A DNA stretch of 64,000 nt, from assembly GCF_000328685.1 (NCBI RefSeq), contig NC_019974.1:1169001-1233000 (forward strand). Reading direction: 5' to 3'. Below the pieces are notes generated by a model, which was not told the DNA's origin, searched no databases, and worked only from the letters and a program-made list of their open reading frames with translations. The DNA comes from Natronococcus occultus SP4. Its GTDB lineage: Archaea; Halobacteriota; Halobacteria; Halobacteriales; Natrialbaceae. The position numbers and the translations under genes were made by a program. Shown here one piece after another: positions 15,871-25,030 of the stretch. Position 1 is the first letter of the stretch, and every line of letters starts with the position of its first letter.

Positions 15871-17397
15871 CTACCGTGTCGCCACTGAATCGCTATCGTG
15901 CCCGAGGACTCGCCCCAACGCAGCCCGTCGTTCCCAGATCGGCTGCATATCGCGACGCGTTCGGCGGTAGTGGTCGTACAGCTCGTCGTACGTTGCTGCG
16001 ACGTCTCCATCGGGTCTATAACGCTGCGCTATTTCCCCGAGTCGAGAGTCGGCTTGCTCGAGGGAGGGTTCGATTTCGAGCCCAACCGCGAGCAGCGTCG
16101 CTGCACCCTTCGCTGCGGGATACTCCGCTTCGGGGACGAGTAACTCGACCCCAAGGCAGTCCGTGAGCAGATCACACCAGAACGACGAACGGCTTCCGCC
16201 GCCGGTGAGAAACACCCGGTTCGGCGCTTCAGGGAGGTGTTCGAGACAGTCTCGAACCGCGAGACTGAGCCCCTCGTAGACGCTGCGGACGACGTGGGAA
16301 CGATCGTGTCCCGGCTCCAGTCCGACGAATCCGGCGCGAGCGGTCGGATCGGTAAACGGTCCTCGCTCCCCGGTCGAACTGAGATAGGGGAGAAAGAGCA
16401 CCCCTTCCGAACCCGCGGGTGCCGACGCGGCGATCGGTTCGAGGACCTCGATCTCGTCGTCTTCGAGGATCTCCTCGCACACCCACTCGAGGCTCGGTGT
16501 CCCCGCATTCGAGCCGATCGCGGTCGTCCACCGGTCCCCGATTCCGAACGCCATCCCGATCCCGCGGTCACCAACCCCGGGAGACTCAGTGATCGTCTGG
16601 GTGAACAGCGACGTGCCAAGCGAGACCACTCCGTCGCCCGGTTCGACCGCACCGGCACCGACTGCCGAAGCGGCGACGTCGATAGCTCCAGCCACTACGG
16701 GCGTCCCTTCGGGAAGTCCCGTCCTTGAGGCGGCGTCGCCCGCTACCGTACCAACGACGTCTGTTCCCGACCGGATCTCGGGAACGAGGACGCGGTGCTC
16801 CGAAATACTCGCACTCTCGAACACCGTCGGGTTGAACTGTCGGGTCTCGCGATCGAGAAACGGCACCGTGGCTTCGGTGTAGTCGGTCCCCTGGACACCG
16901 GTTAGCTCGGCGACCAGCCAGTCCTTACACGAGAACGCGGTCGTCGCCCGTTCGAGCGCCTCCGGTTCGTGCTCGTCGAGCCACGCGAGGACGGGAAGTG
17001 TCATCCCAGGGTAGACGGGAGATCCGCACGCGCTGACCAGCGCGTCCATCGTGCCGTCGTTTTGCCACGCCTCGATAATGGGGGCAGCTCGACTGTCCGA
17101 CCACAGCACGGCGTTTCGTACCGGCTCCCCGTCGCCGTCGATCAGCCAGCAGCCGTCGCCCTGTCCCGTGACGCCAATTCCAGCGATCTCGACGTCCTCG
17201 TCGAGCGCCGCAACCACCCGCTCGATCGTGTCGGCGACACGGTTCCATACTCCTCTCATCTCTTGTTCCGCCCATCCGGGTTCAGGATGGGTAACCGATT
17301 GCGTCTCCGTCGCAGCCGCGAGGACGTCACCGTCGGTGTCGTATGCGACGGTCGTGACGGCGGACGTCCCGGCGTCGATTCCCAACAGCGCTCTCAT
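15871..17397 (-). CDS. FGGY-family carbohydrate kinase (LyxK/EryA-like)
   Basis: A 508-residue sugar kinase that phosphorylates a sugar or polyol with ATP. The phosphate loop LLGIDAGTSAVTTVAYD, the IAGIGVTGQGDGCWLID segment, the AIDVAASAVGAG region carrying the catalytic Asp, and the adenosine loop VFLTGGGSRSSFWCDLL are all present. The Q-G-D-G-x-W signature is shared with L-xylulose and erythritol kinases rather than glycerol kinase. Two paralogues occur at 51.6-53.1 and 60.3-61.8 kb; this one stands alone and is GC-richer. A TATA-like TTCAATAG precedes the start. Confidence 0.88.
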   Translation of the reverse strand: MRALLGIDAGTSAVTTVAYDTDGDVLAAATETQSVTHPEPGWAEQEMRGVWNRVADTIERVVAALDEDVEIAGIGVTGQGDGCWLIDGDGEPVRNAVLWSDSRAAPIIEAWQNDGTMDALVSACGSPVYPGMTLPVLAWLDEHEPEALERATTAFSCKDWLVAELTGVQGTDYTEATVPFLDRETRQFNPTVFESASISEHRVLVPEIRSGTDVVGTVAGDAASRTGLPEGTPVVAGAIDVAASAVGAGAVEPGDGVVSLGTSLFTQTITESPGVGDRGIGMAFGIGDRWTTAIGSNAGTPSLEWVCEEILEDDEIEVLEPIAASAPAGSEGVLFLPYLSSTGERGPFTDPTARAGFVGLEPGHDRSHVVRSVYEGLSLAVRDCLEHLPEAPNRVFLTGGGSRSSFWCDLLTDCLGVELLVPEAEYPAAKGAATLLAVGLEIEPSLEQADSRLGEIAQRYRPDGDVAATYDELYDHYRRTRRDMQPIWERRAALGRVLGHDSDSVATR

Positions 17398-17594
17398 GGA
17401 TTCGTCGACGGCCGGGCGACTATTGAATTCCTCCGGTTGATCGGAGCGCTCAACTACATAACCGTGCTATCGAGTGTTTTCCGTCCGGTTTGTGGCCGTT
17501 TCGGCGCTGATAGATAGCTCACCGTTCGGCTCTGTCTCGGATGCGGACCACTCCCAGCGCTTAACCTTCTCGGGCGACTCTCTCTACTCGACCG

Positions 17595-18560
17595 ATGAAA
17601 CGTCCGACCCGCCAGAAACAACGCGACGAGCAAACGAAGAACAACGAGACTGAGCAGGAGGGCGTTCGGGCGTGTCCCGAGTGCGAGTCGACGGCGCTCG
17701 TTCGAAGCTCGGACGGCAGCGAAGTGAGCTGCGAGGACTGCGGCCTCATCCTCGAGGAGGAGGGAATCGATCACGGTCCGGAATGGCGCGCGTTCAACCA
17801 GTCGGAACGGGACAGCAAATCCCGCGTCGGGGCGCCGACGACCCAGACGATGCACGACAAGGGATTGACGACGACGATCGACTGGAAGAACAAAGACGCG
17901 TACGGACGTTCGCTGTCCTCGGAGAAGCGCAGCCAGATGAGCCGGCTCCGAAAGTGGCAGGAACGAATCCGAACGAAAGACGCCGGCGAACGCAATCTCC
18001 AGTTCGCGCTCTCCGAGACCGATCGGATGGCCTCGGCACTGGGTGTCCCGCGTTCGGTGCGGGAGGTGGCAAGCGTCCTCTATCGCCGCGCGCTCGACGA
18101 GGACCTCATCCGGGGTCGATCGATCGAGGGCGTCGCCACGAGCACGCTGTACGCGGCCTGTCGTATGGAAGGAATCCCGCGATCGCTCGACGAGGTTGCG
18201 GCGGTCTCGCGGGTCGATCGGATGGAGATCGGACGGACGTACCGCTACATCTCCCAGGAGCTCGGTCTCGAGATGGAGCCGGTCGATCCAAAGAAGTACG
18301 TTCCGCGGTTCTGTTCCGAACTCGACCTTCCGGAGGAGGTCCAGCTCAAAGCGAACGAGATCATTACCACGACTGCCGAGCAGGGGATGCTCTCGGGGAA
18401 ATCGCCGACCGGATACGCCGCGGCCGCGATCTACGCGAGCGCGTTGCTGTGTAACGAGAAGAAGACCCAGCGGGAGGTCGCCGACGTCGCGCAGGTGACC
18501 GAAGTCACGATCCGCAACCGTTACCAGGAACAGATTAGCGCGATGGGGATCCACGACTAG
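17595..18560 (+). CDS. tfb: Transcription initiation factor IIB (TFB)
   Basis: A 321-residue TFB that bridges TBP-bound promoter DNA and RNA polymerase. N-terminal zinc ribbon RACPECESTALV...VSCEDCGLIL (residues 24-55), B-finger region EWRAFNQSERDSKSRVGAP, then two cyclin repeats (about 125-215 and 220-315; ASVLYRRALDEDLIRGRSIEGVATSTLYAACR and the second TGYAAAAIYASALLCNEKKTQREVADVAQVTEVTIRNRY). Length is normal. Haloarchaea carry several TFBs, some on secondary replicons, so this may direct a promoter subset. Confidence 0.95.
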   Translation: MKRPTRQKQRDEQTKNNETEQEGVRACPECESTALVRSSDGSEVSCEDCGLILEEEGIDHGPEWRAFNQSERDSKSRVGAPTTQTMHDKGLTTTIDWKNKDAYGRSLSSEKRSQMSRLRKWQERIRTKDAGERNLQFALSETDRMASALGVPRSVREVASVLYRRALDEDLIRGRSIEGVATSTLYAACRMEGIPRSLDEVAAVSRVDRMEIGRTYRYISQELGLEMEPVDPKKYVPRFCSELDLPEEVQLKANEIITTTAEQGMLSGKSPTGYAAAAIYASALLCNEKKTQREVADVAQVTEVTIRNRYQEQISAMGIHD

Positions 18561-18631
18561 CGGCTCGGCCGACTTTACCTCATCTAAACCGGGCCCCACC
18601 ACGGATGTACGCGAATCGGTAGCCCTGTCCG

Positions 18632-18896
18632 TCAGAGCACGAGGAGCGTCACACCGAGGACCGCCAGTACGGCAGCGACGAGTCGGATACGGAAGTAGCG
18701 CTCGCCGAGCAATACGCCGCCGAGGACGACGGCGACGACCAGTTTCGGGACGTCTGCCCTGATCCGGTCGGCGGGTTCCGAACCGCGCTCGGGAGCAGTA
18801 CGATCGCAACTCCGGACAGAAGCATCGGTACCCAGAGCGTTTCCGGGATCGCGAACTCCTGTAAGGAAACGCGTTTCCCGAGGTCGCTAACTGTTT
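18632..18896 (-). pseudogene. C-terminal remnant of an EamA/DMT transporter
   Basis: One minus frame reads EFAIPETLWVPMLLSGVAIVLLPSAVRNP, and after a frameshift another reads DVPKLVVAVVLGGVLLGERYF then RIRLVAAVLAVLGVTLLVL before the stop at 18634. Together these are the last helices of a drug/metabolite transporter. The 5' part is missing; the break coincides with a TnpB-type transposon end at 18898, so insertion and decay are likely. Confidence 0.6.
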
Positions 18897-18897
18897 G

Positions 18898-19198
18898 ACA
18901 TCCTCCTCCGCGTTCACGCGGAGGAATCCTGAGCGCTGGAGATTTCAGGTTTGCAGTCTCACCGAACCCCAGTACGGTGAGAATCCGTGTGGGGTTCACG
19001 GACTGTGGCGGGTGGGACTGCTGGGAGTGCCAGGCCCCCGATACTCCTACCCTCCGTCGTGTTCAGACTCCCGGAGTTGTTTTCGCCTCGCGGGAGTCCG
19101 GCAGACTTCAACGGACTCAGAGTTACTTTCGTCGGGCGTACACCAGCCAACTCCGCGACCGATTCTGTGAGAATCGGGTGGTCATCGACTAGTTCCAA
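18898..19198 (-). mobile_element. 3' end of a TnpB/IS1341-type element with guide-RNA hairpin
   Basis: At the left edge TGACATCCTCC-TCCGCG-TTCA-CGCGGA-GGAATCC forms a strong stem, the pattern seen at the 3' ends of haloarchaeal tnpB elements where it also encodes the reRNA/omegaRNA 3' end. The minus frame to its right (18959-19198) is compatible with a diverged TnpB C-terminal tail but has no RuvC or zinc motif. No transposase core remains, so this is a remnant. Orientation implies the guide would be complementary to DNA left of 18898, inside the transporter remnant. Confidence 0.45.
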
Positions 19199-19581
19199 TT
19201 ACTGTCTGATTGCTTGGGACGGACAGGCCGCCATTGTAGGACTGGAGGGAATCGGTCCATTCCCAGCTGATTCCTACCCATACGTAGGATTGATTCCCAG
19301 TTGTCGGATTCGTCTCCTTGTATCTCTGATAACGCTCTCAGACGAACGCTGCGATGATCGCAAACCCCAGACCGGATCTATCGCTTGAGCAGAGGACTCC
19401 CCGGATTAGTAACCACTCGATAGCCAGCAATATTGAAACATCTATACGTAAACATGTATGATAAGGTATGAGAAAATTCGAGTCATATTTCGGCTACCAG
19501 ACCTTTAGCTCCGGATCAACTCAGAAAGATAGTATTTTATGACTGTATTAGTATTGTTACTATGCTCAATCTAGATCAACG
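19199..19581. other. Intergenic, no gene supported
   Basis: No coding signal seen. The last 150 bases before the deacetylase are AT-rich and include TATTTTATGAC near 19530-19540, a possible TATA box giving a leader of roughly 20-25 bases. Confidence 0.35.
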
Positions 19582-20919
19582 ATGACAGAGAAACCAAACA
19601 CGCGACGACGCTTTCTTGCACTGTCAGGATCGGCAACGCTTGCAGGACTTGCCGGCTGCACCGACCGACTCGACTTGGACGCGTCCGAGGACGACGAGAC
19701 CGGATCGTCGAACGAACCGCGCTCCGAAAACGACGAACAGGGCGAGACCAACAGCTACGAGCCGCCGACGCTGACAGTCGAAACTGAGTACGACAGCCGC
19801 GAGGAGTTCCGCCAGCCCGGGGAGTCGTTCGACGACTTCGAGGACCTCGACGTCTGGGAGACGATCGAGGGAACTGCGGAGCCCGACGAGGACACGGTCT
19901 TCGACGGCAGCCAGAGTCTCAAACTCACTGCCGAGGACGGGGAGAACGTCATCGTCGAGCGGTCGATCGAGACGGCGGACCTGACTGACTACGAGCTTTC
20001 CCTCGCTGTTCGCACCTCGACCCCGTCGAACGTGGCGATCGATATCCGTCTCGTCGACATCTACGGCGGGTACGCCCACCACCAGCTCCGGAGCGTCACC
20101 TACCGCACGCCGGATATCGGTTGGTTCCGGACGAACCCGGGCGTCTTCGAGGAGAGCACGACGCCGCTCGAGCGGGACGTCGTCGACGAGATCCAGCTCA
20201 TCGTCTACAACACCGGTGACGCGGAGGTGTGGGTCGACGATCTCCGTCTTCACGAAAAACCCGAGAAGGGGTACGTGGTGCTTTGCTGGGACGACGGCTT
20301 CGCGGATTTCTACGACACCGCGAGCCCGCTGCACGACGCGTACGGCGTCAACGCGGTTCAGGCTGCCGTCAGACAGTGGACGCGCGGGCAACGCGACGGG
20401 GTTATGACTACTCAGCAGCTCCTGGAACGCCAGGAGGCTGGCGACCAGATCGTCGCACACGGCACCCATACCCACCTCGCGGAGATGGATCCGGAGTCAC
20501 TCGAGGATAGCCTCCGACGGGACAAAAACTGGGCCGTCCAGAACGAGTTCGAGGGCGGTCACTACATCGTCTACCCGCACAACAGCTTCGACCAAACTGT
20601 ACTGGACGTCGTCTCCGACTACTACTACGCGGGCGGATTCAACCAGTCGGGCGACGTCAACCTCACCGGCGTCCACGGGTTCGATCCACTCGTTCTGCCA
20701 CGCACGATCGGCCACGACCTCGATATCTCGATGCGGTGTGTCGACCTCGCCGCCCGACACCGTCAGTGTTCGATCCTGAACTTCCATGCCTTCGATCTGG
20801 ACAATACCCTCGACGAGAACGAGTACGAACGACTGCTCGAGCACATCGAGAGCAAGGGTGACGATCTCGAGGTGATCGACTTCGACGACCTCTGGACGAT
20901 GCGACGAAACGGTCACTAA
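19582..20919 (+). CDS. Tat lipoprotein polysaccharide deacetylase
   Basis: A 445-residue exported protein. Residues 1-26 form a Tat signal with RRRFLALSG and lipobox LAGC, so it should be anchored outside the membrane. A low-complexity acidic linker follows, then a jelly-roll, carbohydrate-binding-like domain (about 75-230, EDLDVWETIEGTAEP...VWVDDLRLHE). The C-terminal NodB-type deacetylase domain has VLCWDDGFADFYDTA (metal-binding Asp pair) and QIVAHGTHTHLAEM, which supplies the HxxxH-like histidines. It probably removes acetyl groups from a cell-surface or exogenous polysaccharide. It stands alone. Confidence 0.88.
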   Translation: MTEKPNTRRRFLALSGSATLAGLAGCTDRLDLDASEDDETGSSNEPRSENDEQGETNSYEPPTLTVETEYDSREEFRQPGESFDDFEDLDVWETIEGTAEPDEDTVFDGSQSLKLTAEDGENVIVERSIETADLTDYELSLAVRTSTPSNVAIDIRLVDIYGGYAHHQLRSVTYRTPDIGWFRTNPGVFEESTTPLERDVVDEIQLIVYNTGDAEVWVDDLRLHEKPEKGYVVLCWDDGFADFYDTASPLHDAYGVNAVQAAVRQWTRGQRDGVMTTQQLLERQEAGDQIVAHGTHTHLAEMDPESLEDSLRRDKNWAVQNEFEGGHYIVYPHNSFDQTVLDVVSDYYYAGGFNQSGDVNLTGVHGFDPLVLPRTIGHDLDISMRCVDLAARHRQCSILNFHAFDLDNTLDENEYERLLEHIESKGDDLEVIDFDDLWTMRRNGH

Positions 20920-20989
20920 TCGGGGACAATCCGGATCGCTCTCACTAGTGGCACGGTTTAACAACCCACGAAACGTACTACCGGTCGGC

Positions 20990-21211
20990 ATGAGTCCCGA
21001 CCAAACCCCCCCGTCGGCCGAAAACGAACTCAGAAACAAGGAAGAAACCGAGATCCCGATTGGCGAACCCCCCGAGCCCGACCGGCGCGGTCACAACATG
21101 TGGCGCTGTGGCGAGTGCGGGGAGATGGGCCGGTTTAGCGAGACTCTTCCCGACGAGTGTCCCGCCTGCGAGAGTCCGAAGGAGGAACTGTTCTACTGGG
21201 AAGAGGATTAA
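20990..21211 (+). CDS. Rubredoxin-like zinc-ribbon protein
   Basis: A 73-residue acidic protein with NMWRCGECGEMGRF and PDECPACESPKEELFYWEED, two CxxC pairs 18 residues apart, as in rubredoxin-type knuckles. It binds zinc or iron. The start MSPDQTPPSAEN has a TATA-like GGTTTA about 30 bases upstream; the upstream in-frame residues include that promoter. Likely monocistronic, function unknown. Confidence 0.8.
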   Translation: MSPDQTPPSAENELRNKEETEIPIGEPPEPDRRGHNMWRCGECGEMGRFSETLPDECPACESPKEELFYWEED

Positions 21212-21313
21212 TCGCCCTCCCCGTTCGATCCGTCGCGTCCGCTCGAGGAACTCGGTCCGACTCTCGATGCATCCGCGATGGTCGTTCCGGTCGGTGCCGT
21301 CCGACCGCAGACG

Positions 21314-22153
21314 TCATTCGGTACGGAACCGGATCGAAATCCCGTCAGGGCCTTCGACCTCGAATCCTTTCTCCTTCGTTTCGACCGCGATTCCCCGCTC
21401 TCCGAGTCCTCGTCGAGCTGTCTCGAGTGCCGTTTCGTCGGGGAGGACGAACTCGAACCACGCTACTCCCCGACCCTCGGCCGGTCGCGATCGTCCGTTC
21501 CAGACGTTGACGCCGAGATGGTGGTGGTAGTCACCCGCGGCGAGAAACAACGCTTCCGGGACCGCCGTCTGGACGACCAGTCCGAGTGTGTCAACGTAGA
21601 ACCTGCGGGCCGTCTCGAGGTTGGTCGTCTCGAGGTGAACGTGACCGACGACCGTTCCGGCGGGGACGCTCGCGGCACCGTCCGATCGCGCTTCGATTGC
21701 CCCGAGATCGAGAGGTCCCGTTCCGATCCGTACCGTCCCGTCGTTTCGTCGGGGCCACTCAGCTCGCGGTCGATCGGTGTAGATCTCGACGCCGTTGTCC
21801 TCCGGATCGGTCAGGTACAGGGCCTCGCTCACGTGGTGGTCCGAGGCTCCATCCAGTTGCCACCGATCGCGAACCCGCTCGAGCGCTGCACCCAGCGCGG
21901 TCCGTGAAGGAACTTTGAACGCATTGTGGAACAGTCCGGCGCAGTTCCGTCCTCGCGGCGCCGCGTCCTCGTCCGAAACGAGGACGAGTAGCGTGGTTTC
22001 GCCGTCGCCGAGCTCGGTCGTCGTCTCGTCGCGAGTCAGAACCTCGAGACCGACGACGTCCCGGTAGAACTCGGTCGTGTCGTCGAGGTCGGCCACGACC
22101 AGTGCGGTGCGGCCGATCCGTGCGGTGTCGGGTAGGGTGGGTTGAGTCGCCAT
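21314..22153 (-). CDS. CatE-like catechol 2,3-dioxygenase (VOC family)
   Basis: A 279-residue protein with two VOC modules. Module 1 begins IGRTALVVADLDDTTEFYRDVVGLEV and contains LFHNAF; module 2 begins GTVVGHVHLETTNLETARRFYVDTLGLVVQ, with AAGDYHHHLGVNVW. Histidines at the start of module 2 and in HHHLG fit the extradiol dioxygenase ligands, and length fits the CatE group, which opens aromatic rings next to a catechol. No other aromatic catabolism genes adjoin it. Last gene before the compositional shift. Confidence 0.85.
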   Translation of the reverse strand: MATQPTLPDTARIGRTALVVADLDDTTEFYRDVVGLEVLTRDETTTELGDGETTLLVLVSDEDAAPRGRNCAGLFHNAFKVPSRTALGAALERVRDRWQLDGASDHHVSEALYLTDPEDNGVEIYTDRPRAEWPRRNDGTVRIGTGPLDLGAIEARSDGAASVPAGTVVGHVHLETTNLETARRFYVDTLGLVVQTAVPEALFLAAGDYHHHLGVNVWNGRSRPAEGRGVAWFEFVLPDETALETARRGLGERGIAVETKEKGFEVEGPDGISIRFRTE

Positions 22154-23240
22154 GTGGTTGATAGTAGCTAGTTGTTAGGTGCTATGTACCTTGGCTGATC
22201 GGCACATAATGACGGAGTTGAGCAAAGAGCATTCTCTCGACGTCGGTGTTACTTTCGGCCTCGATAACCGTCGAACGACGCTACGGCCGTCGAGAACTCC
22301 CTATCGCGAGTTTTCGGATGACGGACGTAGGCGTGGGCTCGATGGACACTAATACGAGCGGTGGTCTCGTTGGTTCGAACCGTTCTACACAGCAGTATGC
22401 GTAGCTTTGTACTGCTTTCGGCGGCCCAGAGTCGTCACTTCTAGGATAGCTCCGTACTGATAAAATCTCGATCCTATATTTTGAATGATATGATGGTGCG
22501 GGATTCTGTGTTCTCGTAACGAATCGGAGCTCCTGGTCGTGGAGTACAGCTTTAAAACATTGAAAGAGATTCCGCTCCCGGCTCGAATGAGGCTCGAACT
22601 GGAGGAAATCGATGGTTTCTGGTTCAGGAGGTGACTCCTGGTAGCGCCGATATACGAGTCTGATCACTGTTTCATCGACTGCGACGTGATGGCTGCTGTC
22701 CGTTCGTCAGCCGTCGGTCGGTTTTCTGTACTACTATGACCAGCGTACCTGTCTTACATCTAAATAATATGACATGTAGAAATGAGAGATTTAGACGGTG
22801 CTGGATACTCATGTCGGCCTTTATAACTATATGTATTATTTACAAAGTCTATTCGATTTAGTCCCACACTATTTACTTCTTTTTCGGTAGCGCTACCTGA
22901 CAGAGTCACTGTTTTCCCGAAACTTCGCTGCTAATCGGCGTTTCGATCGTGAGTTGGTGTTCGTGAACCGGTTCTTTCCGGGAGAGCGGGGAACGTATAT
23001 CGAGAGCAGGGACTCGTTCGGTGAAACACCACTATCCGATCGCTGGTGATATTCTATATCGCTTTATTTGATTCATGATGATTCCACATGCCCATTCGCT
23101 CTATATTGTGTATTTTGGTTGTCGAGAGCGGGACAACTAATTACATGATAGTTTTTAGTGAGTGTCATGAGTAGCAAATCGTACGAAAATGACACTCTTA
23201 GAATTACCACGGGCCGGTGGGAACGGGCTGCTCGAGGCGA
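22154..23240. other. Gene-poor boundary region
   Basis: About 1.1 kb without a gene I can support. A 128-codon minus frame (22281-22667) is open but matches nothing I recognise. From about 22730 onward the DNA is visibly AT-richer than the left third of the window. The region ends in a broken integrase, so it probably marks the edge of an integrated element. Confidence 0.4.
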
Positions 23241-23938
23241 TCTCGCGTGGGTAGCGAGCAGATCCAGTGGTCGCACAAATCTTTCGAGGAACTCCGCGAG
23301 TTCTGGAACACCGAGATCGAACTCGAGCTGCAACGTGCTGGCCACGACCTCGAGAAGAAGCCCTCCTACCAAGACCTACTCGACGTCGGCTACGGCGGAC
23401 TCACCTACACGCTCCGAGAGCACCATGTGATGACTCTCTCAGAGTTTCTCGAGTCTGTGGGCTATGTAGAGGGATCTGAGGAGGGCTATCCATGGGGAAT
23501 TGCTAACGAAACCACTATTGAGGAACTCGAGTCGTTCTCCGAACGCTCGAGCGCCGACAAGGACTTGCTGACACCACAGTTGCAACGAAACGCTCACGGC
23601 TTGCGACCTACGCGCAGCTGTACGACGAGCTCCACGGCCAGGCCAACCTCGTGGACCGGGTTGTCGACACCGCCGAACGGGCTGCCGAAATTCGACGTCT
23701 CCTCACAGTGTTTGATGAACTCGACGCCGATCTCGGAACTGACGCCTCGAAGCAACGGTATCTGAGCGACGTCAACCAGTTCTACAGTTATCTCGAGCAC
23801 CGGGCGATCGCCGCTTTCAACCCGGCCTCGAGAATTAGTGAAGAATACAACTGGAACCGTGAGGAGAAAGACAACCAGCCGCTCTCGAACGAGGACGTCC
23901 GGCGGCTATACGGGGCTGCCGAGAGTCCTGAGAAATGA
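23241..23938 (+). pseudogene. Truncated, frameshifted tyrosine-recombinase integrase
   Basis: The first frame (WSHKSFEELREFWNTEIELEL...HHVMTLSEFLESVGY...ETTIEELESF) matches the N-terminal part of haloarchaeal XerC/D-like integrases. Near 23565 one base is missing, and the reading continues in another frame as ADTTVATKRSRLATYAQLYDELHGQANLVDRV...ASRISEEYNWNREEKDNQPLSNEDVRRLYGAAESPEK, stopping at 23936-23938. This is the SAM-like core-binding domain; the catalytic domain with R-H-x-x-R and Tyr is absent. It cannot recombine DNA. Confidence 0.75.
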
Positions 23939-24074
23939 GTTAGCATGAATGGGGTTAGCAGCTAGTTGTGAAAAATGTTGGAGATCGAACACCGACCGAT
24001 TGAGAACTTCGTGTGCTACTATAACAATATGTCGTCCGTTTCTATGTTGGTCTCTCGAACCGATCAGCTCCCTC

Positions 24075-24905
24075 TCAGTCGGTGTTCCAGACCTGTTTCG
24101 GCATTGGTAGTCCTTCCCAGAGATCTGGTTCCAACGGCTCGTCAATATCAATCTTGAGTTCGTTTTCGAGAATCCATTCGAGTTGACGAACATGCTGGCC
24201 GGCATGCCAAGTAGTCCGCTCAAGGAATTCGTGCTTTGTCGGTTCACCCCAGAATACGTCCGCTGTCTCGCTCCAGTCACACATCTGGCCCGGATCTTCG
24301 AACCAATCGTCCAGCCGGCCTTGTACAGACTGACCGTACGTCGACAGAGCGACTTTCGAGTAGTGATCCCAACAGTGCTCCATTCGGGGAACGCTGTCCA
24401 TCGAGACACCTGCCTCGTGCATAAGGAAAACATCGGTAAGCGAAAAAATATGCTGGACGAGATCAGCGTAACTACGTGGCCGGTTCGGAATGTGGGTCTT
24501 GAGCTCGCTCTCGGGTAGTTGTTCGAGATACTGGTGAGTAGTGTTCAATAGGATGTCGAGTCGACGACGGAGTTCCTCAACCGGCAATGGTTCGGCATCA
24601 TACTCGATGCCAACGAGATTTGCAATCTTCTTGAGGTCCTTACCGTCAGCCCACTCATCACCGCGTTTAACGACTGGCACATGTTCCGGGAGTCCGAGTT
24701 CAGCCATTTCGTCGATGATTTCTGGATCGACGCCTCGTACTCCGATAGCGGCTTCGTCGGCGGGATCGGAGGTCGTATTGTCCCCCTGAACGACGTTGTG
24801 GGACACGAACGATACGTCGTTGCGTTCGAGAAACTCTTTGACACGGAGACAGCTGGTACAGCCAGTTGCCCAGTAGAGGTGGATTTCAGACTCGGTCACA
24901 GTCAT
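24075..24905 (-). CDS. Glutaredoxin-DinB fusion protein
   Basis: A 276-residue two-domain protein. Residues 1-100 are glutaredoxin-like with the redox pair at WATGCTSCLRVKEFL (Cys16, Cys19) and HVPVVKRGDEWADG. Residues 105-276 are a DinB-type four-helix bundle with three candidate metal ligands: His152 in LVQHIFSL and His234/His238 in TWHAGQHVRQ. DinB proteins include thiol-dependent transferases, so a thiol-transfer or detoxification role using the haloarchaeal thiol gamma-glutamylcysteine is a reasonable inference. The ATG at 24905 (MTVTESEIHLYW) is chosen because the upstream extension is outside both domains. Confidence 0.8.
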   Translation of the reverse strand: MTVTESEIHLYWATGCTSCLRVKEFLERNDVSFVSHNVVQGDNTTSDPADEAAIGVRGVDPEIIDEMAELGLPEHVPVVKRGDEWADGKDLKKIANLVGIEYDAEPLPVEELRRRLDILLNTTHQYLEQLPESELKTHIPNRPRSYADLVQHIFSLTDVFLMHEAGVSMDSVPRMEHCWDHYSKVALSTYGQSVQGRLDDWFEDPGQMCDWSETADVFWGEPTKHEFLERTTWHAGQHVRQLEWILENELKIDIDEPLEPDLWEGLPMPKQVWNTD

Positions 24906-25030
24906 ACGGTGACAAACCGTTTCACAGTAAGTAAACCTATTCAAGATAATTTGATACGTCACAGCGCATCTACTCGGTTTACATCAAGTAACTCCGATTT
25001 AGAGGAGACGGTGAAACGGTGAGATAAATA

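Noticed and set aside
17454-18917. 487-codon open frame on the minus strand
   Set aside because: Antisense to the TFB gene; no domain resemblance.
22281-22667. 128-codon minus-strand frame in the gene-poor boundary
   Set aside because: No family resemblance, no promoter spacing and irregular composition; kept only as part of the intergenic description.
23939-24074. tRNA-like attachment site next to the integrase remnant
   Set aside because: I looked for a tRNA 3' end or a direct repeat here and saw no cloverleaf or convincing duplicate.
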